50,843 bases of DNA from an uncultured Lachnospiraceae bacterium (GTDB lineage Bacteria > Bacillota > Clostridia > Lachnospirales > Lachnospiraceae), in assembly GCA_910588825.1 (NCBI GenBank), contig CAJURF010000018.1:1-50843 (forward strand). Reading direction: 5' to 3'. Positions 8,234 to 16,218 of the stretch are shown here, piece after piece. A program made the position numbers and the translations under genes. How positions within the stretch are numbered: position 1 is the first letter of the stretch; each line of letters opens with the position of its first letter. The notes under the pieces are model-generated. The model had not been told where the DNA came from and searched no databases. It was given only the letters and a program-made list of their open reading frames with translations.

Positions 8234-9103
8234 TTATAAAAATAATTTTATGAGTTCGCTCAGGAAAGCTTTTTTGGAACTGTTTTTTTTATGAATGATA
8301 TAAATCCGGCGTTTCTGAATGTCTGCAATGGGAATTGCCCGCAAATTTTCAAAGGCGCCGATAAGGGAAAGCCAGTGTTCCGGGAACAGCGAGATTCCCA
8401 GCCCCTTATGTACCAGCTGAAGGTGTGTCTGTGGGTCGCTGGACCCAAAAGCGATATGGGGGACGGCATTTTTCCCTTGGAAATCAGACAGTAAACAGGA
8501 ATATCCTTTGTTTTTTTCGTCTGAGGTGATGAGAGGTTCTTCCAAAATATCACAAATATACAATCGTTCTTTCTCGGCCAGGGGATGACTGCAGGGGAGA
8601 AGTGCATAGATGGATTCCTCCGCCAGAAGATGGGATTGTATATCTTTTGAGAGAAAAGGCCCCATACTGAAAGCAATATCCAGATTTCCGTCTTCTATTT
8701 TTCTTTCGCAGTCGTAATCAGTTTCATTCGATATCTGTATGGACAGTTCCTGGTGCTTCTGTCTGAAGTTCCAGATGGCAGTTTCTATATGCAGTGCGCC
8801 GAACACACTGGCGGCGAGCCCTATCTTAAAAGGAATGTTTTCTTTTTTGGCATTTTCGAGAAGTTTCAGCGTTTTTGCCCATTCTTCAGTCAGATGGACA
8901 GCCTGGGTGTACAGGAGCTGGCCGGAGGCAGTAGGCTGCAGCTGGTTATGGTTTCTCAGAAACAAAGGTATACCCAGTTCATTTTCAAGATTTTTTATGG
9001 ATTTTGACAATCCCTGCTGTGAAATATTTAATTTTCTGGCAGCAGCGGTAAAGGATTTATTTTCGTATATAGAGATGAAATATTCAAGTTGTTTTATGAC
9101 CAA
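8234..9103 (-). CDS. LysR-family transcriptional regulator
   Basis: A LysR-type regulator of 289 aa: an N-terminal winged helix (IKQLEYFISIYENKSFTAAA, then RKLNISQQGLSKSIKNLENE) followed by a two-lobe effector-binding domain. I use TTG 9103 with AAGGAGG 11 bases upstream, which gives the family's normal N-terminus; an upstream ATG at 9157 would add 18 uncharacteristic residues and has no ribosome binding site. It is transcribed divergently from the RACo-type gene at 9278, with a perfect palindrome between them. That is the classical arrangement in which a LysR protein controls its divergent neighbour and itself. The effector is not predictable. Confidence 0.9.
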   Translation of the reverse strand: MVIKQLEYFISIYENKSFTAAARKLNISQQGLSKSIKNLENELGIPLFLRNHNQLQPTASGQLLYTQAVHLTEEWAKTLKLLENAKKENIPFKIGLAASVFGALHIETAIWNFRQKHQELSIQISNETDYDCERKIEDGNLDIAFSMGPFLSKDIQSHLLAEESIYALLPCSHPLAEKERLYICDILEEPLITSDEKNKGYSCLLSDFQGKNAVPHIAFGSSDPQTHLQLVHKGLGISLFPEHWLSLIGAFENLRAIPIADIQKRRIYIIHKKNSSKKAFLSELIKLFL

Positions 9104-9172
9104 GGTTGTTTCGTCCTCCTTTTTGCGGTTATGTATTCTGAGACTTTGAGAGTACATGACTTCTATTATACT

Positions 9173-9187
9173 ACAACTTAAAGTTGT
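9173..9187. promoter_or_regulatory. Palindromic operator candidate in the LysR/RACo divergent region
   Basis: ACAACTT-A-AAGTTGT is a perfect 7+1+7 dyad, placed 22 bp upstream of the RACo -35 and beside the ATTATA that could serve as the LysR -10. LysR regulators bind interrupted dyads upstream of the target -35, so this is the obvious candidate site. Confidence 0.55.
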
Positions 9188-9208
9188 GATCCCACAAATT
9201 TTTTCTGT

Positions 9209-9237
9209 TTTACAGGAAAATTCAGTGAATGTATAAT
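9209..9237 (+). promoter_or_regulatory. Sigma-A-type promoter of the RACo-like gene
   Basis: TTTACA (9209-9214) and TATAAT (9232-9237) are separated by 17 bp. The predicted start of transcription is about 9244, leaving a leader of about 35 nt that contains AAGGAGTGG. Confidence 0.75.
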
Positions 9238-9277
9238 AATAATTAGAAATAACAAAAGGGCGAAGGAGTGGATAAAC

Positions 9278-11200
9278 ATGCCAGATGTAACATTTCGGTT
9301 TGAGGATGGAAATGCTGTTATCGTTTCCGCTGCAAAGGGCAGCAATCTATTGGAAACGGCGAGAAACGCCAATGTGGTGATTGATGCACCGTGTTCAGGG
9401 AATGGAGCCTGTGGAAAATGCCGGGTAAAGATAAAAAACGGGAGCCTGAGGCAGGAAAAGACTCTCCATATCACAGAGGAAGAAGAACAGCAGGGATGGC
9501 GTCTTGCGTGTATCAGTACGGTTGAGGATCATGTGGAGGTGGAAGTTCCTGATGTGGCTTCAGCCTTTAAAAAGAGAATGAAGATTGCTGACTTGGAGTC
9601 AGCAGAGGAGACGGCGATTTTTGAGGCAGCGAGAGCCGGTGTTGAGGCGGCGGGCCTTGCCATGGAAAATCCCATGGAACTGCTGAAGGTATCTATGTGT
9701 GCTCCCAGCCTGGACGACACCATGCCGGATAACGAGCGTCTGCTGCGGGCGGTCAAGCAGGAGACAGGGGTAAAACGGGTGAGAATGCCCTATACGGTTC
9801 TCAAAAAGCTGCCGATTGTTTTGAGAAACAGTGAATTTTGTGTGCAGTGTGTGGTACATAGGACCAGGGATGATATTTTTCTCTATGATATTTTTCCGGC
9901 GGAAGAAAAGGCAGCAGTGTGCGGACTGGCTGTGGATATCGGCACCACGTCTGTGGCGGCGCTGGTGATTGATATGCTCACCGGGAAGATTCTTGCAAAG
10001 GCATCTACAGGAAATGCTCAGATTCGATATGGCGCGGATGTGATTAACCGGATTATTGAGTCTGTAAAAGAGGGGGGACAGAAACGTCTGCAGGATGCCA
10101 TTATAAAGGAGACGCTGAACCCTCTCATTTTGGAAATGTGTCACAATGCAGGGCTGAAGCCGGAGCATATTTACCGCATGTGCGTGGCGGCAAATACCAC
10201 CATGAATCATTTGTTTGCCGGGATTTATGCAGATTTTCTCCGGCAGGAACCTTATATACCGGCATTTTTTAAGACAAATTCTCTGTTTGCGTCGGATCTG
10301 GGGCTGCAGATCCATCCAGATGCCCATATCATTGCGGCGCCCAATGTGGGAAGTTACGTAGGAGGCGACATTACGGCGGGGGCATTGGTCAGCCTGCTGT
10401 GGAATCAGCCGGAGTTTTCGCTGTTTATCGATTTGGGAACCAACGGGGAGTTGGTATTCGGGAACAGTGAATTTATGATGTGCTGCGCCTGTTCAGCCGG
10501 ACCTGCCTTTGAAGGCGGTGATATAAGCTGTGGAATGAGGGCGTCAGACGGGGCCATAGAAGCCTGTGAGATTGATGAGGTTACCATGGAGCCTGTGTTC
10601 AGAATCATCGGACAAAAAGGGCAGAAGCCAGTGGGAATCTGTGGTTCCGGCATTATTGATATTATCAGTGAGCTGTTCCGGACAGGAATCATCAGTCCCA
10701 AAGGAAAATTCATGCGGGAAGGGCCGCGTATCCGGTTTGACGAATATGGAGTGGGAAGTTATGTCCTGGCATATAAAGAAGATGCCGCAGGGATTAAGGA
10801 CGTTGAAATAACAGAAGTGGATATTGATAATTTTATCCGGGCAAAAGGAGCTATTTTCTCTGCTATCAGGGAGATGCTGAAATCCATTGATTTTGATGTG
10901 TCCATGATTGACAGGGTATATGTGGCTGGGGGAATTGGAAGCGGGATTAATATGAGAAACGCTGTCCGCATTGGAATGTTTCCGGATATCGAAATAGAGA
11001 AATTTCATTATATCGGCAATTCATCACTGACCGGGGCCTATGCTATGCTGATGTCAGCGGACGCGGAGAGGAAAACTTATGAATTAGCTGCAAATATGAC
11101 ATATCTGGAGCTCAGCACAGTACCTGGATATATGGATGAATTTGTGGCCTGCTGTTTCCTTCCCCATACGGATGGATCTCTTTTTACAAGCACTCATTAA
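9278..11200 (+). CDS. RACo-type reductive activator of corrinoid proteins (2Fe-2S ferredoxin + ASKHA ATPase)
   Basis: A 640-aa cytoplasmic protein. The N-terminal ferredoxin-like domain (1-90) carries the [2Fe-2S] ligands Cys39, Cys45, Cys48 and Cys78. A linker (about 95-205) leads to a C-terminal ASKHA-fold ATPase with phosphate loops VDIGTTSVAALVID (about 214) and IDLGTNGELV (about 381), plus CGSGIIDIISE and the Gly-rich VAGGIGSG. Family members use ATP to push an electron onto inactivated Co(II) corrinoid proteins of methyltransferase systems. No corrinoid protein or methyltransferase is intact in the window, so its partner lies elsewhere or was lost; the stub at 5308 may be a trace. The LysR gene upstream is the likely regulator. 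ATG has AAGGAGTGG upstream. Confidence 0.88.
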   Translation: MPDVTFRFEDGNAVIVSAAKGSNLLETARNANVVIDAPCSGNGACGKCRVKIKNGSLRQEKTLHITEEEEQQGWRLACISTVEDHVEVEVPDVASAFKKRMKIADLESAEETAIFEAARAGVEAAGLAMENPMELLKVSMCAPSLDDTMPDNERLLRAVKQETGVKRVRMPYTVLKKLPIVLRNSEFCVQCVVHRTRDDIFLYDIFPAEEKAAVCGLAVDIGTTSVAALVIDMLTGKILAKASTGNAQIRYGADVINRIIESVKEGGQKRLQDAIIKETLNPLILEMCHNAGLKPEHIYRMCVAANTTMNHLFAGIYADFLRQEPYIPAFFKTNSLFASDLGLQIHPDAHIIAAPNVGSYVGGDITAGALVSLLWNQPEFSLFIDLGTNGELVFGNSEFMMCCACSAGPAFEGGDISCGMRASDGAIEACEIDEVTMEPVFRIIGQKGQKPVGICGSGIIDIISELFRTGIISPKGKFMREGPRIRFDEYGVGSYVLAYKEDAAGIKDVEITEVDIDNFIRAKGAIFSAIREMLKSIDFDVSMIDRVYVAGGIGSGINMRNAVRIGMFPDIEIEKFHYIGNSSLTGAYAMLMSADAERKTYELAANMTYLELSTVPGYMDEFVACCFLPHTDGSLFTSTH

Positions 11201-11224
11201 AAACAGCAGTTATTTTACAAAAGA

Positions 11225-11267
11225 CACAGCCTGTGTATCATTTGAAGCAGATGATACACAGGCTGTG
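11225..11267 (-). terminator. Terminator hairpin between convergent genes
   Basis: A perfect 17-bp inverted repeat (11225-11241 and 11251-11267, 9-nt loop). The T-rich tail (TCTTTTG) is on the minus strand, so it best ends the minus-strand gene at 11356. The RACo gene on the plus strand has no other visible terminator and may share it. Confidence 0.65.
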
Positions 11268-11355
11268 ATGGTACAATGATACCAAAAAGCGTTAAAATGT
11301 TTCGCGCATCATAAGGCTGTTTTAAAGCTGGACAGATTCCGTGGAATCAATGTCA

Positions 11356-11832
11356 TCAGGAGATGCGCAGAGCCTTTAACGTGGATGTATTGATGATACA
11401 GTTGGCTTTCAGGCCCTTGGTTTTCTTGAATTTTCTCAGAGCATTTTTGGTTTTGGCGTTCATGATTCCGTTGATTTTTCCGCAGCGGTAGCCGATTTTA
11501 TTCAGCCTTCTCTGAACTTTTTTGATGGTATTCTTTTTTACAGCGGCTTTTTTCACAACAGCTTTTTTAGCGGCATTGTTTTTCACTGAGCCGGCGGGGG
11601 TGTTATATTGGCCGTGCCCCCGTCCCTGGCCGTATCCATATCCCGGGCAGTTGTCGTTCCTGCCATCTCCATTGTTGTCCACAAAGTTATCGCAGATACC
11701 GTCTCCATTGGCGTCCACATAGTATTGCCCGCACTGGGGATTTCTGCCGCAGCCATAGGGCGCCGCTGCTGCCGGAACGGCGGTTCCTATTGTCAGAGTA
11801 GTTAATAATACAAGTATGCTTCTTTTTCTCAT
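11356..11832 (-). CDS. Small secreted protein with Ca-binding-loop-like Asp/Asn repeats and a peptidoglycan-binding domain
   Basis: 158 aa with a clear signal peptide (MRKRSILVLLTTLTIGTAVP, cleaved near AAAAP). The mature N-terminus holds two loops, VDANGDGICDN and VDNNGDGRNDN, that match the DxNxDGxxD pattern of EF-hand and dockerin calcium sites, set among cysteines and followed by a Gly/Tyr-rich run. A Lys/Ala-rich linker joins the C-terminal peptidoglycan-binding domain (PG_binding_1: VQRRLNKIGYRCGKINGIMN, then ALRKFKKTKGL). It should sit on the cell wall and may bind calcium. It lies 150 bp downstream of the histidine kinase on the same strand. No catalytic domain is present. Confidence 0.7.
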   Translation of the reverse strand: MRKRSILVLLTTLTIGTAVPAAAAPYGCGRNPQCGQYYVDANGDGICDNFVDNNGDGRNDNCPGYGYGQGRGHGQYNTPAGSVKNNAAKKAVVKKAAVKKNTIKKVQRRLNKIGYRCGKINGIMNAKTKNALRKFKKTKGLKANCIINTSTLKALRIS

Positions 11833-11982
11833 TTTGATACCTCCATGATTTTACTGAGTACTTCCGGAAAGTCTTTTGGGCCTGTTTCACTGGCTGTATT
11901 TCCGGGAATCTTGATTTAGTGGTATCATATAGAAGCAATGTGTCATTTTGATGGCATTTATGGTACAATTTTAGAGCATTTT

Positions 11983-13401
11983 TCAAAAATGTTTTGAAGG
12001 CACAGTAAAAACCACAGTGGTTCCCTGTCCGTAAGTGCTCTGGATTTCCAGGAGGATGGAATGCCGGTCCGCAATGCTTTTCATAATTGCAAGCCCTAGG
12101 CCGGACCCTTTTTCCGCTGTCTTTCCAGAGCGGAAGAATTTTTCGAAAATATGCTGCTGTTCCTCCTGGGGAATGCCGCATCCCTGGTCTTTTATGGAAA
12201 TGCCATAGCTATCAGAAGTTTCCCATGTTTTGACCCAGACGGTACTGCCATCGGGGGAATATTTGATGGCATTATCCAGGGCAGCTGTGAACATTTGGCG
12301 GAGACGTCCGTAATCTCCGTCCAGGCGCCATTCGGATTGGGGTCTATGGTAGTTCAGCCGGATTTCCTTGGCCCGGGCTATGATCCGGATGGCACGCAGC
12401 GCGTCGTCCAGTACCATAAGCAGGTCCAGCCCGGCTTTTTCAATGGGAAAATCCTTGTTCTGCAGTCTTGACAATTCCAGCATGTCATTGACCAGCCGCT
12501 GCAGGGAAATGCTCTCCTTCAGACACTGTTCCTGGTACTCCCGGAGCTTATCCCCGGCTGCAATTCCGTCACAGATGGCTTCCAGGGAGCTTCTGATAAC
12601 GGTAACCGGTGTCCGCAGCTCGTGGGATATATTGGCAATGTAGTCTTTGCGCATCTGTTCCAGCGATTCCCTTTCCCGGCGGGCCGCGTCCAGCTTTTGG
12701 GCCAACATATCTGTTTCTCTGGCCAATACGCCTATTTCGTTGTTGTCGTAGACTTCTGTTTTTGCCTGGTAATTCCCCTGGGTTAATTCGCGGGTGGCAG
12801 AGGCGATTTTCTGTATAGGCATCATGAAACGTCTGGCGAGAAATGCAGAGAGAATGCCTGATACAGCCAGGGAAAAGAGCAGACAACAGCCCAGAATCGT
12901 GATGGCCAGAAGAAAACTGTGCTGGTCGATGGTTAAAGTATCATAGATCACCAATGCCCCGGTGGTTTTGTCATTTTTCTCAATGGGAAAGCCCAAGTAG
13001 ATGGCCCGGTTCCCCTGTTGGTCCCGCTCTTTCAACTGTTGGGCCAGTCCTGAAGCAAAGATTTGGTCCGCGAAGTCAAGAATTTTTTCTGAGGGTTCTT
13101 TTTCTAAGGCGGCATTTCCGCATAAAAACATCCCGTTATCTTTGCCGATGATATAAGTATCTGCCATGGAAATGTCATCCAGGAATCTCAGATAGGCGCC
13201 CTGCCCTCTGCGGTGGCCGGTGGCATTTGTAAAGGCTTCCAGCTGGTTTTTTATGGTTTCGGCCCGTTCTTTTAGGAGGTCTTCCTGATAGCGGTAATTA
13301 TAATAGCGGAAGACACTGTAAAATCCAATGAAAACAATGGTTACAAGAAAAAGGGCCAGTACAGTAAAATATCGGAAAAGTTTTTTTGTGATTTTATTCA
13401 T
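11983..13401 (-). CDS. Sensor histidine kinase of a two-component system
   Basis: 472 aa. A short cytoplasmic N-terminus, membrane helix 1 (about 12-30), an extracytoplasmic sensor region of about 130 residues, membrane helix 2 (about 160-182), a HAMP linker (PIQKIASATRELTQGN), then the phosphoacceptor domain with His about 260 in SHELRTPVTVIRSS. The ATPase domain has its N box (LDNAIKYSPDG), G1 box (IKDQGCGIPQEE) and G2 box (GSGLGLAIMKS). It is translationally coupled to the response regulator through the ATGAATAA overlap and should phosphorylate it. The signal is unknown. Both flanking genes encode secreted proteins, which points to cell-envelope sensing. Confidence 0.93.
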   Translation of the reverse strand: MNKITKKLFRYFTVLALFLVTIVFIGFYSVFRYYNYRYQEDLLKERAETIKNQLEAFTNATGHRRGQGAYLRFLDDISMADTYIIGKDNGMFLCGNAALEKEPSEKILDFADQIFASGLAQQLKERDQQGNRAIYLGFPIEKNDKTTGALVIYDTLTIDQHSFLLAITILGCCLLFSLAVSGILSAFLARRFMMPIQKIASATRELTQGNYQAKTEVYDNNEIGVLARETDMLAQKLDAARRERESLEQMRKDYIANISHELRTPVTVIRSSLEAICDGIAAGDKLREYQEQCLKESISLQRLVNDMLELSRLQNKDFPIEKAGLDLLMVLDDALRAIRIIARAKEIRLNYHRPQSEWRLDGDYGRLRQMFTAALDNAIKYSPDGSTVWVKTWETSDSYGISIKDQGCGIPQEEQQHIFEKFFRSGKTAEKGSGLGLAIMKSIADRHSILLEIQSTYGQGTTVVFTVPSKHF

Positions 13402-14083
13402 GGCACAGTTCGAATTTGTAGCCTACACCCCTGACGGTTACGATCTTCCAGTCAGGGTGGCTGTATTTGTCCAATTTTGCGCGCATCCGTTTGATATGTG
13501 TGTCAACAGTCCTGTCGTCCCCATAATAATCGTACCCCCATACAGAGTCAAGAATGTGCCCTCTTGAAAAGACATTCCCCGTATTGGAAACCAGGAGAAA
13601 GAGGATTTCGATTTCCTTTTTGGTCAAATGGACTTCTTCACCGTTGATAAAAACCTGAAACTTTTCTATGGAGATATTCAGGCTGCCTTTTGCCATATAT
13701 TGCTGCTGCTCATTTCCAGTGAGATCCAGCCTCCGGAGAATGGCCCGCAGCCGAGCCATGACCTCAGACGGGGAAAAGGGTTTTACCACATAATCATCGG
13801 CTCCTATATCCAGTCCCATAATGCGTTCGAAATCCTCACCCCGGGCGGTGATCATGATAATGGGCACCATGGAATTTCTTCGGATTTCCCGGCAGACCTC
13901 AAAGCCGTCAATCTCCGGCATCATAACATCCAGCAAAATGGCATGATAACTGCGCTTATTAAACTCCTTTAGAGCTTCTTTCCCGGTTTTTGCTGTATAG
14001 ACATGATAATTCTCTTTTATAGCATATTCTTTCAGCACATCCAGAATCTGCTCATTATCGTCAGCGATTAGAAGATTTTTCAT
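13394..14083 (-). CDS. OmpR-family response regulator
   Basis: 229 aa. The receiver domain has the acidic pair Asp8-Asp9, phosphoacceptor Asp52 (LLDVMMP), Thr79 and Lys101 (VVKPFSP). The C-terminal winged helix ends with the recognition helix VDTHIKRMRAKLDKY and the wing VRGVGYKFE. The 3' end overlaps the kinase start by 8 bp; the 5' end is 24 bp after the secreted SH3-type protein gene, with AGAGGT as ribosome binding site. A diverged, inverted copy of this gene's first 30 codons lies at 14995-15114, in the leader of the same operon. Confidence 0.95.
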   Translation of the reverse strand: MKNLLIADDNEQILDVLKEYAIKENYHVYTAKTGKEALKEFNKRSYHAILLDVMMPEIDGFEVCREIRRNSMVPIIMITARGEDFERIMGLDIGADDYVVKPFSPSEVMARLRAILRRLDLTGNEQQQYMAKGSLNISIEKFQVFINGEEVHLTKKEIEILFLLVSNTGNVFSRGHILDSVWGYDYYGDDRTVDTHIKRMRAKLDKYSHPDWKIVTVRGVGYKFELCHE

Positions 14084-14107
14084 AATATACCTCTGGTATG
14101 GCGTGAT

Positions 14108-14956
14108 TTAACCGGAGTATTGAGCTTCCTCAAACATTCCTTTTGATGACTGGGGTGAGCTGGATGTCCATCCTTTCACCCAGCCGGATTTTCCGCCTTT
14201 GATTTTCACATTCAGATAAATTTTCGTGTGTTTAGGATTCAGGTAAATCCGGTTGACTTTTGCCTTCTGGCCTTTTTTCAGCGTGGCGATGCGCTTTCCG
14301 GATGGACTTTTCAATACGTTCATGGAATGACCGGCAGTCCAGTAAGATTTTTTTAAGGCTTTCAGGTGGGAATCTGTAAGTTTGGGCTTGTCAGTCGTCT
14401 GGACCAGTTTTTGGTTTTGATATTGGTAATCCAGGCGGAAACTGATTAATCCCAGAGCATATGACATTACGCCGTGTTCCACGGTGATTTTATTGCCCGT
14501 TACTTTCATAATTTTAGCGGAATTATGGGTGCTGATTTTCTGCATAGCGTCCAGGTCCACAGCTTTTTTGAATCTGCCGCTTTTATATTGGTATATAGCG
14601 GCTCCAGGGGTATCTGCATTGTCCGTTACAGGAATAATGGACAGATAGATATTTTTGTTTTTCAGTTCCAGCCGGTTGATTTTAAACGAGTAATAGCGGT
14701 GTCCTTTTATGGACAGCACCTTTTTTCCGTTTAGATGAACCTGGTAATTCCCATAGGAATAGGAATCAGAAGAACCAGCGGACACTCTGAGCTTGTCCGG
14801 TTTCTGATCTCCTGTAAAATCGTACTGCTTATATGTCTGATTTACGTTTAGCTGAATGTTGGACGCTTTTGCCTGTACACTGGCTGGCGCTGTGATAATC
14901 ACTGCCGCGGCCAGCAGGACAATTGCTGCCATCCCTTTCTTAACAAAGGTTTTCAT
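14108..14956 (-). CDS. Secreted protein with a C-terminal SH3-like domain, first gene of the two-component operon
   Basis: 282 aa, signal peptide MKTFVKKGMAAIVLLAAAVI ending near ASVQAKA. The middle begins with YDFTGDQKPDKLRV, a pattern like the calcium loops of integrin/VCBS-type repeats, followed by beta-rich sequence (KVLSIKGHRYYSFKINRLEL). The last about 75 residues look like a bacterial SH3 domain (MNVLKSPSGKRIATLKKGQK, then GKSGWVKGWTS), usually a wall-binding module. AAAGGAGAACTACC precedes the ATG. It is cotranscribed with the response regulator and kinase, so it may be an extracytoplasmic accessory to the sensor or an auto-regulated output. No enzyme motif is seen. Confidence 0.65.
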   Translation of the reverse strand: MKTFVKKGMAAIVLLAAAVIITAPASVQAKASNIQLNVNQTYKQYDFTGDQKPDKLRVSAGSSDSYSYGNYQVHLNGKKVLSIKGHRYYSFKINRLELKNKNIYLSIIPVTDNADTPGAAIYQYKSGRFKKAVDLDAMQKISTHNSAKIMKVTGNKITVEHGVMSYALGLISFRLDYQYQNQKLVQTTDKPKLTDSHLKALKKSYWTAGHSMNVLKSPSGKRIATLKKGQKAKVNRIYLNPKHTKIYLNVKIKGGKSGWVKGWTSSSPQSSKGMFEEAQYSG

Positions 14957-14994
14957 GGTAGTTCTCCTTTCGCTGTTTTAGTTTTTGTATAGAT

Positions 14995-15114
14995 ATGGTC
15001 AGCCCGTCAAAAAGTGTCAATGATCATCTGACCGCTGACGATAATGGTCATATCCCGGATATACTGAAGGAATATGGCATAAAAGAAAAATATCATGTTT
15101 TTTTGACGGGATAA
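14995..15114 (+). pseudogene. Response-regulator N-terminal fragment, inverted relic copy
   Basis: A 39-codon frame too short for ordinary ORF calls. From 15028 it reads LTADDNGHIPDILKEYGIKE and then KYHVFLTG-stop, clearly the same sequence as residues 5-34 of the response regulator at 13394-14083 (LIADDNEQILDVLKEYAIKE). By hand, about 57 of 71 bases agree between 15028-15098 and the coding strand of 14071-14001, including 14 in a row. It lies in opposite orientation to the intact gene, upstream of its operon. An 11-bp inverted repeat (CCCGTCAAAAA at 15003, TTTTTGACGGG at 15100) brackets it. Confidence 0.7.
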
Positions 15115-15118
15115 TCAT

Positions 15119-15127
15119 ATTATACCA
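15119..15127 (-). promoter_or_regulatory. Extended -10 promoter for the secreted protein / two-component operon
   Basis: On the minus strand TGG-TATAAT (an extended -10) lies about 160 bp upstream of the ATG at 14956; the hexamer 17 bp further upstream (CTTTCA) is weak. Transcription from here would carry the response-regulator relic as an antisense-oriented leader. A TTGACA at 15015-15020 (minus strand) is an alternative -35 but lacks a good -10. Confidence 0.45.
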
Positions 15128-15174
15128 TAGCTGAATGAAGGTGAAAGCAAAAATTTTTGTAGAAATCTATGTGA

Positions 15175-15211
15175 ATATGACATACACATGTCATGTTTCG
15201 TGTGTTAGAAT
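15175..15211 (+). promoter_or_regulatory. Palindrome and promoter upstream of the TfoX-GyrI fusion gene
   Basis: ATGACAT-ACAC-ATGTCAT (15175-15192) is a perfect 7-bp dyad that overlaps the -35 position (TACACA, 15183-15188) of an extended -10 promoter TGT-TAGAAT (-10 at 15206-15211). A repressor bound there would block RNA polymerase. The regulator is unknown. Confidence 0.5.
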
Positions 15212-15255
15212 GTAAAAAATATCAGTGATCCGGGAAAATCAGGGAGGAGGACAAA

Positions 15256-16215
15256 ATGGCGAATAAAGAACTGGCAGAATATATTATGGAACAATTATCA
15301 GATTTGGGTGAGGTTCGAAACAGGCCGATGATGGGGGGATATGTATTTTACTATCGGGAGCGGATTTTCGGAGGAATTTACGACAGTGGCTTTATGGTGA
15401 AAATGACAGCGGCAGGCAGAAAGTATATGCCGGACAGTACACCACAGCCCCCTTACGATGGGGCAAAGGACATGCTTCCGGTGACGATCCTGGAGAACAG
15501 AGAAAGGCTGCAGAAAATGGTATCAGAGATGTATGAAGAACTGCCAAAGAGGAAGCCAAAGGCGGCGAAAAAAAGCGGTAAAACATTTGATTATAAGAAA
15601 GAGTACAAAGAATTCTATATGCCGAAGAAGAAGCCGGAGATTGTCACAGTGCCTTCTATGAATTATGTGGCCGTGCGGGGGGAGGGAGACCCCAATGAGC
15701 CGGACGGCGCGTATAAAAAGTCCATTGGGATTCTGTATGCGGCCGCATATACCATAAAGATGAGCAAAATGGGAAAGCACCGCATGGAAGGTTACTTTGA
15801 CTTTGTAGTACCGCCCCTGGAGGGCTTTTGGAAACAGGAGGGGGTGGAGGGCATTGATTACTCCAATAAATCTGCGTTTCAGTGGATTTCCGCCATCCGC
15901 CTGCCGGATTTTGTTACCCTGGAGGAATTGGAATGGGCAAAAGAGGAGGCATCCAGGAAAAAGAAGATGGATTGTTCCGCGGCGGAGTTTTACACAGTGG
16001 AAGAAGGTCTGTGCGTGCAGATGATGCATATAGGTCCTTATGACGAAGAACCGGCATCTGTGGAAAAGATGGACCGTTTTTTGGCGGAACATGGATACCG
16101 GAACGATTTTTCAGATGGGCGGCTCCACCATGAGATTTATCTTTCGGACGTGCGGCGTGTGGCTCCGGAGCGGTGGAAGACTGTGATTCGGCATCCCATT
16201 GCGGAGATTGAGTAG
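15256..16215 (+). CDS. TfoX N-terminal domain fused to a GyrI-like small-molecule-binding domain
   Basis: 319 aa in two modules. Residues 1-105 match the TfoX/Sxy N-terminal domain (MANKELAEYIMEQL, RPMMGGYVFYYRERIFGGIY). After a Lys/Pro/Ala-rich linker (105-112), residues 113-319 are a complete GyrI-like protein of the SbmC/SOUL ligand-binding type, with its usual opening FDYKKEYKEFYMPKKKPEI and NYVAVRGEGDPNEPDG. These modules are normally separate small proteins. Many Clostridia carry lone copies of each; members of this GyrI clade hydrolyse or sequester xenobiotics. The function is unknown. The fusion suggests the two act on one ligand or complex. GGGAGGAGG precedes the ATG. The FlaR-like gene follows after 3 bp. 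Confidence 0.8.
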   Translation: MANKELAEYIMEQLSDLGEVRNRPMMGGYVFYYRERIFGGIYDSGFMVKMTAAGRKYMPDSTPQPPYDGAKDMLPVTILENRERLQKMVSEMYEELPKRKPKAAKKSGKTFDYKKEYKEFYMPKKKPEIVTVPSMNYVAVRGEGDPNEPDGAYKKSIGILYAAAYTIKMSKMGKHRMEGYFDFVVPPLEGFWKQEGVEGIDYSNKSAFQWISAIRLPDFVTLEELEWAKEEASRKKKMDCSAAEFYTVEEGLCVQMMHIGPYDEEPASVEKMDRFLAEHGYRNDFSDGRLHHEIYLSDVRRVAPERWKTVIRHPIAEIE

Positions 16216-16218
16216 AAG

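Noticed and set aside
15003..15110. Miniature transposable element defined by the 11-bp inverted repeat
   Set aside because: No target duplication and the interior is clearly response-regulator sequence; kept only as a low-interest observation.
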